64,000 nt of DNA from Congeria kusceri. Its lineage: Eukaryota; Mollusca; Bivalvia; Myida; Dreissenidae. Location: contig CM051032.1 in NCBI GenBank assembly GCA_027627225.1, positions 62,188,637 to 62,252,636 on the forward strand. The letters run 5' to 3'. The notes below the pieces were generated by a model. It saw only the letters and a program-made list of their open reading frames with translations. It had not been told where the DNA came from and did no database searches. Every line of letters begins with the position of its first letter. Position 1 is the stretch's first letter. Made by a program: the position numbers and the translations under genes. Positions 12,546-23,250 of the stretch are shown here, piece after piece.

Positions 12546-13310
12546 TTAATAAAATAGCATCAATCATCATGTACTGACAGTATTTGTAATTTCAAAAGCT
12601 CTACATGCATAAACAGCTAGTAACTTGATAGTATTTGGATTCTGTGAGGAAAATAACTCCGTGGCTTTTAACAAGCTTGGTGACGTATATAATATACTGA
12701 TATATGTATTTTATTTTTGTCATGTTTGTGAGTAGATGTTACATTAAAAAATACGGTGATATTCATCTTCGAGAACAGGGCAAACTGGGCAAACACTACA
12801 TGTATATTACTAATATCGGTATTATTCCACCTTACCTTCTCGATGTTAACCCATTTAAGGTAAAATTGAAGTGCTACAAAATAATGCCGTTGAATCGCCA
12901 TTTATGCGTCCTTCTACACCTTGGACAAAAGTGTCAGTAATTCTTTGCTTAAAGCCAGAAAAAAAACCATTGAGATCACCAACATCTTGTGCCAAGCAGA
13001 CATGATAGAATCCCAATGAACTTTACATTTCACTTGACTTGCCCAGTTGGTTTTTAGGGGATTACTTTTAATATCGTCTAGCATAATTTTATATATTATT
13101 TTAATGAATTTATGTTCTGGAGCACAGTCTGTGACAGATCACCTTAAACTTATACTTTTTTATATTTATTTTACTCATAGTTACAAAGTCAAGTATCCCT
13201 GCTTCCCATAATATAGTCATTCATTATGTGTGCTGATTTTGACACCTATTTGTCATTTCACCATTTAATAACATATTTTAAGTTAAAATAAGCAATTTTA
13301 TTGTTGTTTT

Positions 13311-13625
13311 ATTGACATGAAAAAGGCATTTGATTACATTGTAAGGGATATCCTTGGTACCGAATAGACTTGGTGTGAAAGGACCACGTTTTACAGCTAT
13401 AAAAGCAATGTATACTCACGTGTACACAAAAGTAAGACATCATAATGATATCGGAACTGCATTTGAGAGTCATTTAGGTCTAAGACAAGGCGAGTGTTTT
13501 GTTCCCGATTCTTTTTTCTTTGTATATCAATAAAATGGAGGATATAGTGTACTCAAAAGGTGCTAGTGGTATTGATATAGGCATGTTAAAATGCTTCCTA
13601 CTCATGTTTGCGGAAGGTGAAAGGC
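13311..13625 (+). pseudogene. Decayed non-LTR retrotransposon (LINE) reverse transcriptase fragment
   Basis: Reads in three frames as a LINE reverse-transcriptase palm. IDMKKAFDYI at 13311 corresponds to catalytic motif A; GLRQGEC before 13498 is motif B; LFSLYINKMED and GIDIGMLKCFLLMFAEG follow. The catalytic FADD/YADD motif is degraded to FAEG. A stop at 13365 and at least two frameshifts (near 13368 and 13498) break it. No endonuclease or 3' tail was found. The fragment lies inside the 3.5 kb TIR element, so it inserted there or was captured. Family (CR1/Jockey-like or RTE-like) cannot be settled by eye. Confidence 0.8.
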
Positions 13626-14998
13626 AAATACGTTATCTGTTGTTCCCATTTTCGCTCGACATTCAGCTTGTGCTTCCAGCAATACATGGTACTTTCAACC
13701 CAGTTTGCCTACGTTTAATCAAATTTGTTAACAATTTACCTATGACACTTAACATAGTTATCACTCTAAAATTATTTGTGTCATTTAAATCTCTTTTTTT
13801 ATGTATAGGTACCATAAACATTCGGTCCATTTATCTGGAAATATCCAAGACATAATATTTTGTCAAACAGTTTAAGCAAATACAAAGGAAGTTCATCTCT
13901 GCCATTTATTATAAATTCATTTAAGATCAGATTTGGTCCCGCACTTTTTCCAGTTTTTATATTGGCAGTCCCTTTGAATAATTCTCCAGGAGTAAAGTAT
14001 TACTGTGATAAGAACCTTAACAATGTCAGTGTTTTTATTCACCTTTGGGGAAAGGTGGCGGGGCCCTTTAAAAGGGGAATTATTTTATTTTTAGAAAAGC
14101 ATTATTATATACTTATATTCTACTTTGTTATAAAAAATTAATCAACTGTTTTGTAGAAATGATAACTTAGAATATGCACTAAATTGGTTTTATGAAAGAT
14201 TGCTGGGATGTTTTACGACAATGCCTCTATCTTAGTCAATTTTTGTCCGATTTTTGTCAATTTTTGTTAGCTTACATTCTGAAGGGAATTTTAAGGCAAA
14301 TATAGTGGACAAATATATACTTTTTAGCAGGGGAATGGGGTCGAATTTCGTCCCCAAATTGGCCCTAAAAAAACACTGAATGTTTTCTTTCACAAAATTG
14401 TGGCACAATGCTTTAGTGAACTTTTGTGGTCAGCAATGTTAAAATCTCGCTAAAAATGGTTTAAATGCATACATTTATTGCATTTACATAAAGCACTCTT
14501 GTACAAGTTTGGTTATTATCCATTTAGTTTTAAAAAATAGCTCGCACCTTATCACCTAAAAGTTAGGGCTTTATCAATTTTACATTATATTGTCCCATGA
14601 AAATAACAATATAACGCGTATTTGGTGCATTTAAACAACGCATGAAGCAGATATACAAAGAAGAATGGCAGATATTTAATTTCGTACATTAATATTTGCA
14701 AAATCATTAATTGATCAGTACTTTTTTTACATAAAATATTGCCAAATTACTGATTTTTCGACATTCTTAACCAAATTCATACTAATTTGGCCAAATAATT
14801 GCCGTTAGGAATCGTTTGTAACAGCGCATTATACGTACAAAATATCATCGTATCTTGTGCGCTATTTTAAATGTTGAAACTTACCTTAAAGATATGAGTA
14901 TTTGTAAATAAATTACAGTAATAAGTAATTTGTCCGACATGTTTTCTCTGAAATTTCATTTATCATCTGCAAATTGGTTTACCGACGTACAGGGGGTG

Positions 14999-15268
14999 AG
15001 CTCAAGCAAATGAAATACCTGCAAAACTGTTATATATCATCTTCACATTGGGAACCTACTTTAACACAGTATTTAAACCGTGTAAATTGACTAGTTGCAC
15101 ACTATTTTTACAAATACTGGTAAAAACACCTAAAAGTCATTTTTTCCAATTTTTTAATGTTTTCCAAATCAAATGTTCACATTGTGAAAATTGTTTGTTT
15201 TTTCATTCAGGCATCCAAAAACCTACTAGCCCGAGGACACTAAACATAGAATCAAATTGGTATGGCCT
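14999..15268. mobile_element. MITE family G, copy 2, right part
   Basis: Continues the interrupted copy from AAGCAAATGAAATACCTGC to the inverted terminus ending in TTGGTATGGCCTA. Together with 11361-11500 it reconstitutes a full-length element of about 405 bp. Confidence 0.9.
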
Positions 15269-16194
15269 AAATTGGGAATTTTTTTTGTTTGAATAATAAT
15301 GTATTGTATTAGTGCATTTGAAACACGCCAAATGCTAAGCAAGAACCGTGATTGTATAATTTCCCCTAGAACACAACCAGCTGAAAGGTTTAGATCGGCT
15401 GAAAAGTGTGACATAACTTACAATATTAGTTATCACCCACACACACACACATGTTGCACGTCTTTACTAAGAACTAACATTTTTTCTAACATCCAATGCA
15501 ACAGATGTCGAAATTTAGGCCATGAATCACTCTGCTTGCCATGTCTGGAATCTTAAAGTTCATCGTTAAATTTAGGTAACATTTTGATAATCTCAACATC
15601 TCAATTACAAATATATCTTTCCTAAGGCTACAATTTATAAATAAATGTCACTGTACCCAAATTTAACTCTGGTGATGCACCACGTTCCTCAAAGGTTGTA
15701 TTCTATATTTAAATAAACAATTGATCCTTTTTTGCACCCTATTATATTTAGGCGTTAACCTAAAAAGCGTGCTAAAAACGACATGCTCTGACGTAGAGAA
15801 GGTAGTTGAAAGCTAGTCTTGTGGCCAACAAACCAATATAAATGCCTGTAGAGCACCGCTTAGAGCTTACGATGTTTACACTGCTGACATGTTTACACTG
15901 CTGACGTCAAGAGTCAAGATCCGATTGATCAGCCGAGAGAAAGGTCCCACTGACTGACGACTGTAGTAAATCAACGATGTGTTTACTTGCCTTGCAAAAT
16001 ATGAATAACATTCACCTTTTCAGTGGAAGCTGGGTATATAAAGAAACCTTGATCCCACTTTGCAATATGCGTTTTTGTCTACCATAAATAGCTTTGTTTT
16101 GCAATGATTGTTATAAAAATGGCAAACATTAACTCATTGATTCATTACAGAAGTTTATAAAGAATAAAACGTAGAATTGGTAATCAGATTTAAA
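15269..16194. other. Non-genic stretch
   Basis: A short (CA)n run at 15437-15450; otherwise nothing recognised. The 85-codon ORF at 15299-15556 has no known domain. Confidence 0.5.
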
Positions 16195-16498
16195 GAGTTT
16201 GTTTTGTTGGGGTTTTCCGCCGTCTTTAACAGTTTTTCAGTCATATCACGGCGGTCACTTAACCTACTCACACTTTTCCTGGGCAAGCTTAGCCGCTCTA
16301 AGTGGTTTACCAGTACTAAGTGCACATACCTATGCCAGTAACTGACAACTGCCCTACTTTAATCAGAGGTAGGGGAAGAATGGCCGTAGAAATAATTTCA
16401 TGACCAATCCCCACACAAGTTATGTGGCCAGGCTGGGGTTCGAACTCACGATCCCCGGATTGACAGTCTAACGCTCTACCAATTGAGCTAGCCGGACC
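16195..16498 (-). mobile_element. tRNA-derived SINE (full length)
   Basis: On the minus strand it starts at about 16498 with a tRNA-like head: A box TAGCTCAATTGGTAGAGC, an anticodon loop CTGTCAA (GTC, Asp-like) and B box GAGTTCGAACCCC. The body ends in a conserved-looking 3' domain (GGTTAAGTGACCGCCGTGAT, then GACTGAAAAACTGTTAAAGA) and a CCCCAACAAAACAAA tail near 16197. A tRNA head plus a 3' domain ending CGGCG...AACCCCAAC is what I recall for widespread bivalve SINEs. RNA polymerase III would transcribe it; it depends on a LINE for mobility. Clear target duplications were not found. The 79-codon ORF across it is spurious. Confidence 0.88.
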
Positions 16499-17748
16499 CG
16501 GCAGATATGAAGAGATAATAGCATCAGCCTGATCAGGGTTAAACAACGCTTTCATAGTGATCTGTATTGGTGGTTAATTAACAAACTTGCCCCAAGAAGG
16601 TCAAACATCTTTGCATTCCACCACTGTGGATTTATTACACGTTAATGAGCAAATAAACTGCTTTTTCTGTATAAAGTTTACGGAAGCAAATATTATGAAC
16701 TGTGATTTTCTTTTATGTCAGACGTCCACAATGTTGTATTGATAGATGTTTAATGATTATAACGTGACAATTATGTTAAGATCACATTTCTTTTCGTAGT
16801 ACATGTAGTGATCAATAAAATTATTAATCAATTAAAACGTCATTAACAGTGACATTTTCTCATACCTTAAATAGCTTGATTAGAAATTCTATAGGGACAC
16901 AATTGAATGGCATTTACCTTAAGAGGAGAAAACAGTCACATGTTACACACACGATAATATCAATTATAGCCACAGAATTTCTTATTTGCGGCATGATTAT
17001 CCTTTGCAATCTGCAATGCAGAATTTTCTAATTGATGTAGAATTAATACAAATTTGTTCACATACCTAGTAACGCATAAAACCATTTAAATAGAACTAAT
17101 TAACATACATCCCACACATATGCATGTGGTACATCGCAATACTCATTCCATCAGCACGATGTTGAGTACGATGTGACAAATGCTATGTCATCTACTTAAT
17201 CATTCATCAAAGGGTTTTTAGGTTACCACTCTTCCTGAATTACAATTGCACCAGGAAACCTTGATGTTTGTGAGATTAATTATACAGTGGATATTATGTA
17301 TAAATGAAATATAAAGTGAAATCATGTATATTCAGTATGTGAAAAGTGCATAAAGGCTAACAGGTACACTGTAGGCCATTGGAAATTATTCTTGGGTGGG
17401 GGTAAAGTTTAAAAGATAATTATTTAACATGAACAACCAAAAAAAAACATTGTTCCAACAGGACGAAAATGTCTCTTTAAAGTGACAATTTTCCAACTTC
17501 TTGTCACAGATTCCCAAAATAAAAGAATAGTGTATATAAAGGAGCAAAATAACACTACGGACATAGAAATAGACTGTGTATACCATTTCGTTAATGAGTA
17601 ATAATGAGTTGAAATTTATAAAAAAATTAAGCATTTGGAACGCTAAACGCTGGAATAATTTGGAATTTTTCGGTTGTTTTCGTTAAAATTGTTGACAACT
17701 CACGGATCACTTACAAAAAGAAACAAAAAATGCCGATTCAAATATAGA
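16499..17748. other. Non-genic stretch
   Basis: AT-rich sequence; no recognisable repeat or coding signal. Confidence 0.5.
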
Positions 17749-17822
17749 AATCGGAATGGCCGAGTTGTTAAAGGCATTAGCCTTTTGATCCGGAGGTCTG
17801 AGGTTCGAACCCCAATGGAAAC
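17749..17822 (+). tRNA. tRNA-like sequence, probably a pseudogene or SINE head
   Basis: Has a good RNA polymerase III A box (TGGCCGAGTTGTTAAAGGC, a Leu/Ser-type D arm) and a perfect B box (GGTTCGAACCC), followed within 15 bases by a T-run at 17829-17838 that would act as a Pol III terminator. The anticodon arm is degenerate: the loop reads CTTTTGA (TTT) and its stem does not pair properly. The acceptor stem also fails: ATCGGAA on the 5' side does not pair with TGGAAAC. It is therefore not a functional tRNA by inspection. Its anticodon-arm pattern resembles that of the SINE at 16498. Confidence 0.55.
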
Positions 17823-18834
17823 AATTTTATTTTTTTTGAATCCTTTTTGTGATCTATTATACTTGAGCTCTTCAGTTCCGATGCCTAAACCTGTCAAGTT
17901 AAGACATTTAATGGCATGCTTCAAAAAATACAAAAATATGTGAACAATTCCCTTTAAAATTGATGGTGTAATACAATGTAACAACCAACTGTGCATATGT
18001 ACATGTACATATACAATAGGTTACCTTGAACAATACCCAATATTCTACTTAAGGCAGCTCAATTACAGGTATATATTTCTACCTGTAATACACGTACATG
18101 TTATGTACAATTTTAGCAATACCAGAGATAATTAGATTAAACCCAAACGTGTACTTGTACCCTAGGTGACAAGTAGTATGTAACCATACTCAACCTTAAG
18201 TCCTTAACGGCAATAAAATGTGACTGAGTACAAGGGGTATATACATCAAGGTGTTCCATATAAAAACAAGAATATTGGGAAGATTTAGGAGTGGATTTTT
18301 GCACCTAAGCACACTTTATGAATGCTTGAAATTAGGGTAGACTGTAAATACAATATGGAAGTGTATCAGGTTTAAAATCATTTAAGTGCACAATATAACT
18401 GAAAAAAACCCAGGACTGCACGTGTTTTTATTGCTTAATACCTTAATAGTTTATTACCATCAACAACTAAGAATTGAGATGTTGTAAATCACTAAAAACT
18501 AGAAACTAGAAAAACATGAAGAAAAACTATATACAAATAACTGCTTTTGGTCATTATGATGACCTTTAGTGTTTGGTAATAAGGTAAACAAACTTGTTAA
18601 CAAAATAAAATAAAGAACAATAAATATATATTAGTATACTACATTACATGACAAACTGATACTGAAAACATCTTAGCTGTAAAATATACACCAAAAATAT
18701 AATACCTCAGTTCAATAAATTGAAAGTAGCAAGGTCATGAAACTTAACCCATTTTTCCCATATATATTTTACCAACATATAAGACTCATTTTAAATAGCA
18801 ACCAAACATTAACAATGCATTCTTAAAAACATTT
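17823..18834. other. Non-genic stretch
   Basis: AT-rich; nothing recognised apart from the T-run at 17829-17838. Confidence 0.5.
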
Positions 18835-18842
18835 GATATTAG

Positions 18843-19026
18843 CAGGGTTGTCATTATTAACCGATTGCCGATCAAATTCATCGTTTAAAATCATGAGAAA
18901 ATCTGTTGTTTTTTTCAGGAACATAAAATTGCAATAGGTAATACCACAAATGGGCCCCATAGACCCCTGGCCAAATCACTTAAATTCGATAAAAATCGCT
19001 TGTTTCCATTCATAATGACAACCCTG
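18843..19026. mobile_element. hAT MITE, 184 bp, exact 8-bp target duplication
   Basis: Perfect 15-bp termini CAGGGTTGTCATTAT and ATAATGACAACCCTG. Both sides carry GATATTAG (18835-18842 and 19027-19034), an exact 8-bp target duplication, which with the CAG start identifies a hAT-type non-autonomous element. The exactness of TSD and TIRs suggests relatively recent insertion. Confidence 0.95.
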
Positions 19027-19261
19027 GATATTAGAATTGTCAATGCTAGATCACATTGTCAATCTGATATTTGAATATAAAAAAAATGATCTAGCACATA
19101 ACGAAGATTGATCTTTGTAATGCTCTTAATGTGCACACTCAGCAAAAAAAAAAGAAAAAAAAAGATAAATATTAAAAAACAGACAATAAGACAAATGTAA
19201 CAATAATTATTGTCCTGTCGAAATAAACCACCCCTGCAGCAAATGATGTTGGTACATTAGG

Positions 19262-19638
19262 CAGTGTTTTTCCTCACTACTTTGGGAACGCTACCAGCAC
19301 CGGTCAAATTGGGAAAATTACCGTCGTTTTCAACCAAATTGGGAATTTTATCACTTTCAACAAAACTGCCAAAAAGAATTAGAAAACTATAGGTTACAAT
19401 AAATAACCTCTAAAACAACTTTGTATAGATTTTTTTCACATGTTCTTGTGCTTCCAGGATGTAAAATTAAAGTTAAATATAGGTTCATACATACAGTGAA
19501 TCTTTTGGGGATCATTTTGGATTATTTTCCCAGATATTTGGGATTTTTTTTTACTTCTAATCGGGAACAAAATTTAGGTAAATTGGATTGGGAAGGTACC
19601 TTTTTAGGGTACCAAGTTTATATAGAGGAAAAACGCTG
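19262..19638. mobile_element. hAT-like MITE, 377 bp
   Basis: Inverted termini CAGTGTTTTTCCTC and GAGGAAAAACGCTG. The core contains repeated CAAATTGGGAA-type words. The right flank is occupied almost immediately by a family G MITE, so the 8-bp duplication cannot be confirmed. The 73-codon ORF inside is not recognised. Confidence 0.8.
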
Positions 19639-19639
19639 T

Positions 19640-20040
19640 TAGGCCATACCAATTTGATTCTATGTCAAGCATAAGCAAAAACAGGTTTTTGGATGCCTGA
19701 ACGAAAAAAAAAAAAAAAACTTTTGACAATGTGAAATATCGAGTTGGAAAGCGCTACAAATTTGGGAAAAACAACTAAAAAAGGACTTTTAGGTGTTTTT
19801 ACTAAAATTTGTAAAACATAGCATGCAACTTTAATTTACACAGTTAAAATACTGTGTTACAGTAGGTTCCCAATATGAAGATGATATATTACAGTTTTGC
19901 AAGTAAACATTTGCTTGAGCTTGTACCACTGCCATGAACAAGTTGTGAAATGACATGTTGTTTGTTTTTTCCTGCCTGATTGGTAGGTTTCGAAAAATCA
20001 TGGGGACACTAAACATAGAATCAAATTTGTATGGCATTAG
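19640..20040. mobile_element. MITE family G, copy 3
   Basis: Inverted relative to copy 1; ends GGCCATACCAATTTGATTCT at 19642 and ...AATTTGTATGGC near 20037, flanked by TTA on both sides. It abuts the hAT-like MITE ending at 19638. Confidence 0.88.
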
Positions 20041-20312
20041 AGCCATGCAACATTATGGATAATCAATACCACGTCATACAAGCTTTCCCTACTCCCACAT
20101 CTTTATTGCTCATGAATCACAGCAGGAAAGAATGTTGCTGTGGAGTGAAAAACAACAACAAAACATTGACGTATGATGTGCCCTGTTACGATGGCAGAAA
20201 TGTGTTCACCTCGAGTTGACGTCCTATGTGCACTGTTGTTGGCTGTTGTTGCGGCAGACGTACATTCACTACATGTGACTGTACTTAAAGCCCCCTTTTT
20301 AAACAATTATTT

Positions 20313-20573
20313 GAGGCGCGTCGTGGAAAAACCGGTCTTAATGCATGTGTGTAAAGTGTCGTCCTGGATTAGCCTGTGCAGTCCGCACAGGCTAATCCAG
20401 GACGGCACTTTCCGCCTAGAGTGGATTTATGTTTAGAAGAGACTCTCATGAAACAGAAAATACCATACAAGCGGAAAGTGTCGTCCCGAATCAGCCTGTG
20501 CAGACTGCACAGGCTAATCCGGGACAACACTTTACGCACATGGATTAAGACCGGTTTTCCCACGACGTGCCTC
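20313..20573. mobile_element. Fold-back MITE family D, copy 3
   Basis: Full-length 261-bp copy with inverted termini GAGGCGCGTCGTGG and CCACGACGTGCCTC and both inner palindromes. Flanked by ATTT at 20309-20312 and 20574-20577. Three overlapping ORFs on both strands arise from the palindrome. Confidence 0.93.
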
Positions 20574-20577
20574 ATTT

Positions 20578-22361
20578 CATCTACATTTTTGCTCATTATT
20601 TATCTTTCAATTTTTTGCAAATTGCTTGATTACATGTACATGTATTCATTTATTTGAAAACAATACAAAGTTAAGAGTGCTGCAATGAATACTCGTCAGA
20701 TAACTGTACTGTATAAGCAGAGGGATGTCCAAATACAACTGTTGTTAATTTTATTTTCTAATCTTAAACCTTATTTAAAGGTACACATTGGTACTTTACA
20801 GTAAAACCAAAACCCAAACATGTCTTTTACCTATTTGTCTGCACCCCCCACCCGAACACCCTGCTAATTGTTTGCCACACATGCAACTAATTGCACCAAC
20901 TTCATCAGATCTCTAAGTTTCAACAAAGCACATGTAACTGTATCCCAGGTATGTAACCTATTAGTTTAGTTTAATCAATGTCATTTTAAATTTACTAATT
21001 TTCATCACATTGGTTTCCTTCAAAGCATATACTAATTCATACATTTAGCATGCTGAATGCAATTGCAGTCAAACTTTTAATTTTACTGCAGTTTATTCTG
21101 CCTCAAAAACAGAAACTCGAGATTAATTGTGGTCTAAATGAAATTCACCATAACTTATAGTTATATTTAATTATTATCATGTGTTATGCAATGTGTGAAA
21201 TACTTGTAAACCTATATAATAATGTGACATCGAACTCTATTGCATTATTTTATATTAATTGAAGCTCTAAACTGCCTATGAAGCAGGTAACATATTGCAT
21301 GTACAATATATAGGTCTTTGATAAGGTGTTTTTTTATCTCTCTTTCCTATAAAATTGCGCATTTGATGGAACATGTATTTAAGTATATTGGTTATATTCT
21401 GTCAATACTTATAGCATAATTTGTTTTTTTCCATAACTCTTTTGTAAAAACTAATTATGTCTTTAATCATTTTTACTATATTTAAAACATGCGTGCATGG
21501 ACATGGTTTCTATTTTGTTGTGAATTTTTTTTACATGCATATAAGTATACAGTTTTGTTGCAAAATCAATTTTATTGATGTAATTATATATGCAGGTGCC
21601 TTTTGCACTAATAATTCTGCAAAAATTTAAAATTACAAATGGTTAACTGCATATAAAACATTTGTATAATAATGTAGTTTATTCTATGTTTGACGTCTTA
21701 TTCTAACTTCACATAATAGTGTGTTATCATGTACTATACCTAAATGTCTTATTAAGCACCATTGCTGTTTCGTAATACCGCAGTACTTAATTACAAAATT
21801 ACATGCTGTGTTGCATCAATAGAATAAGGTAAGACTAAAATTCATTGTCATTATCAATTCTGTTGTGTATTACAATAAATGTCACAGTAATATTTTATAT
21901 GTCAAACAAGCTTACGTGAACGTCATGCCCGATTTTGCTTAGGTCTCGATAATTTGAGATATACCTATAAGAGCAATTTGGTGCAATTACCATGTATTTT
22001 TTACTTCAACATCAACAGCAATCTATTAGTGTTGAGCAACCGTTTTGAAACAGCGGGAGAACATGTTTAAAATGGTGACAACTTTACTTAATCTACTATG
22101 AATACTTTCTATTAATAATTGTTTGACATATTTACAGCTGATTTAGTTTCATGGTAAAATTATTTAACAATGACATTTTAAAATGTATTAGTCCATATTG
22201 TTTTTCTCCAGGCAACACTAGTTTGTACATAATTCCCATCCATGAACAATACTGAAATGATCACGATGACAGTGTTCTATTGTTCCCTCTAATATGCCCC
22301 GAGGCGACACATTTTTAACACTTGACTTGTAGCAGGAAACTCATTTGTAACTGTAATGAAT
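20578..22361. other. Non-genic, probably intron of the midnolin-like gene
   Basis: AT-rich with no long ORF or repeat recognised. It lies downstream of the splice donor at 22629 on the minus strand, so it would be intron 1 if the exon call is right. No second exon was recognised by eye. Confidence 0.45.
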
Positions 22362-22365
22362 TTAT

Positions 22366-22472
22366 GAGGCGTGTCGTAGGAAAACCGGGCTTATTGCATG
22401 TGCGTAGTGTCGTCCAGGATTAGCCTTGCAGTCCGCACATGCATTAAGCCCGGTTTTCCCACGACATGCCTC
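22366..22472. mobile_element. Fold-back MITE family D, copy 4 (internally deleted)
   Basis: Only 107 bp: both terminal arms (GAGGCGTGTCGTAGG and CCCACGACATGCCTC) are kept but the centre is gone. Flanks TTAT and TCAT fit a 4-bp target duplication with one change. It sits about 150 bp inside the presumed first intron of the midnolin-like gene. Confidence 0.88.
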
Positions 22473-22623
22473 TCATAGTTTTTAGCGTCCGACGCTTGGA
22501 CGAACAGCACTCTCCATTTATGGACAACGGGTCTATCTGCACGTGCTTGAATCACGTGCAGCGACCAAAATTAAAATGCAGTTTATCCGCAAACAAATAA
22601 TCATACGTTGTACTTGAACAAAA

Positions 22624-22629
22624 ACTTAC
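22624..22629 (-). promoter_or_regulatory. 5' splice donor GTAAGT
   Basis: The minus strand reads GAAAA|GTAAGTTTTTG, an ideal U1-type donor, exactly where the ubiquitin-like reading frame stops making sense (the next in-frame codon is TAA). It implies a phase-2 intron. Confidence 0.75.
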
Positions 22630-22826
22630 TTTTCTTTGTACAGGAGGCTCAGTTTCGCCGGCTGAATCCTGAGACGCCTGGCAATCGCGTATTTAAATCC
22701 AAGCACAGATTCCAAACTTGAAACCGAAAGTTGAAAATGCGTCCCTGTTGTGGTTGCAATAGTTATTCGCACAGCGTGCATCATTTTTTGCGATTTCCAA
22801 CACATTCTTGGATTGTGTTTGTTCAT
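22630..22826 (-). CDS. MIDN: First coding exon of a ubiquitin-like-domain protein, probably midnolin
   Basis: The exon encodes about 65 residues from the first in-frame ATG at 22826 (upstream the frame reaches a TAG with no other ATG) to a GTAAGT donor. After a short basic lead (MNKHNPRMCWKSQK), residues 19-65 form a ubiquitin-like fold: a first strand VRITIATTTGTHFQLSV, an acidic turn, a helix GFKYAIARRLRI, then KLSLLYKE leading into the next strand, where the intron falls. TTTG, the LSV strand and the LLYK end fit midnolin's N-terminal domain better than ubiquitin, ubiquilin or parkin, judged from memory. Midnolin is a nuclear protein that carries immediate-early transcription factors to the proteasome without ubiquitination; its Catch domain and C-terminal helix would lie in later exons, not found here. 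Promoter-like sequence follows at 22850-23250. Another UBL family remains possible. Confidence 0.65.
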
Positions 22827-22839
22827 TTCTTTTGCTCTA

Positions 22840-23250
22840 CAGACCCGTTGCACGTTTTCTTTATCAAGACAGAAACTATAGTACTCGACTACTATAACAG
22901 TTGCGTGAGTACGCTACGAGGACGCACCGCATATTTCTACTGTTATCATTCCTAACTCAGCCAATCAGATCGCGAGCTGCAGTGGATTCGTCCAATAGGG
23001 AGATCAACTTGTTTCGCAATGTCAACAGATCGATTTATTTGCTTCGCTGCGTTTGTATTAAATCTCAATACAGCTATTTCAAAATCAAACACCATGCTTT
23101 GTGTCTAAAATGTGTACATTTAAAAATGATATTTAGTACATTGGCTATATCATATTGGCAGCAAATATAGAATCGTCTCGGTGTAAAATGTCGTTCACCG
23201 AAAACTAGGTCATTCAATTCTGCATTGACGTCAATAGCCACGTGATGTTT
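22840..23250 (-). promoter_or_regulatory. Promoter-like region upstream of the midnolin-like exon
   Basis: Richer in CpG than the surroundings. CCAAT motifs stand at 22961-22965 and 22992-22996. A perfect cAMP response element TGACGTCA is at 23226-23233, followed by an E-box CACGTG at 23239-23244, about 400 bp above the start codon. A CRE would suit an immediate-early gene. No TATA box or start site can be assigned. Confidence 0.5.

Larger units (their letters stand above)
11501..14998. mobile_element. 3.5 kb TIR element nested in MITE G
   Basis: A 3,498-bp element with 60-bp inverted termini (CACCCCCTGTACGTCGGTAA at 11501; the complement ends at 14998) differing at only two positions over that length. 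Flanks are AGCTA (11496-11500) and AGCTC (14999-15003). The intact MITE at 9379 has a single AGCTA here, so a 5-bp target duplication is supported directly. CAC termini with a 5-bp duplication recall Transib-type elements, but the rest of the Transib terminus is not matched and no transposase is seen; class is undecided. Inside are a 66-bp degenerate array and a LINE remnant. Confidence 0.9.

Noticed and set aside
13860..14141. 93-codon ORF after the LINE fragment
   Set aside because: Not recognisably LINE-derived; hydrophobic AT-rich chance ORF.
16316..16555. 79-codon minus-strand ORF containing SSIGRALDCQSGDREFEPQPG
   Set aside because: It is the tRNA head of the SINE translated, a well-known false ORF pattern.
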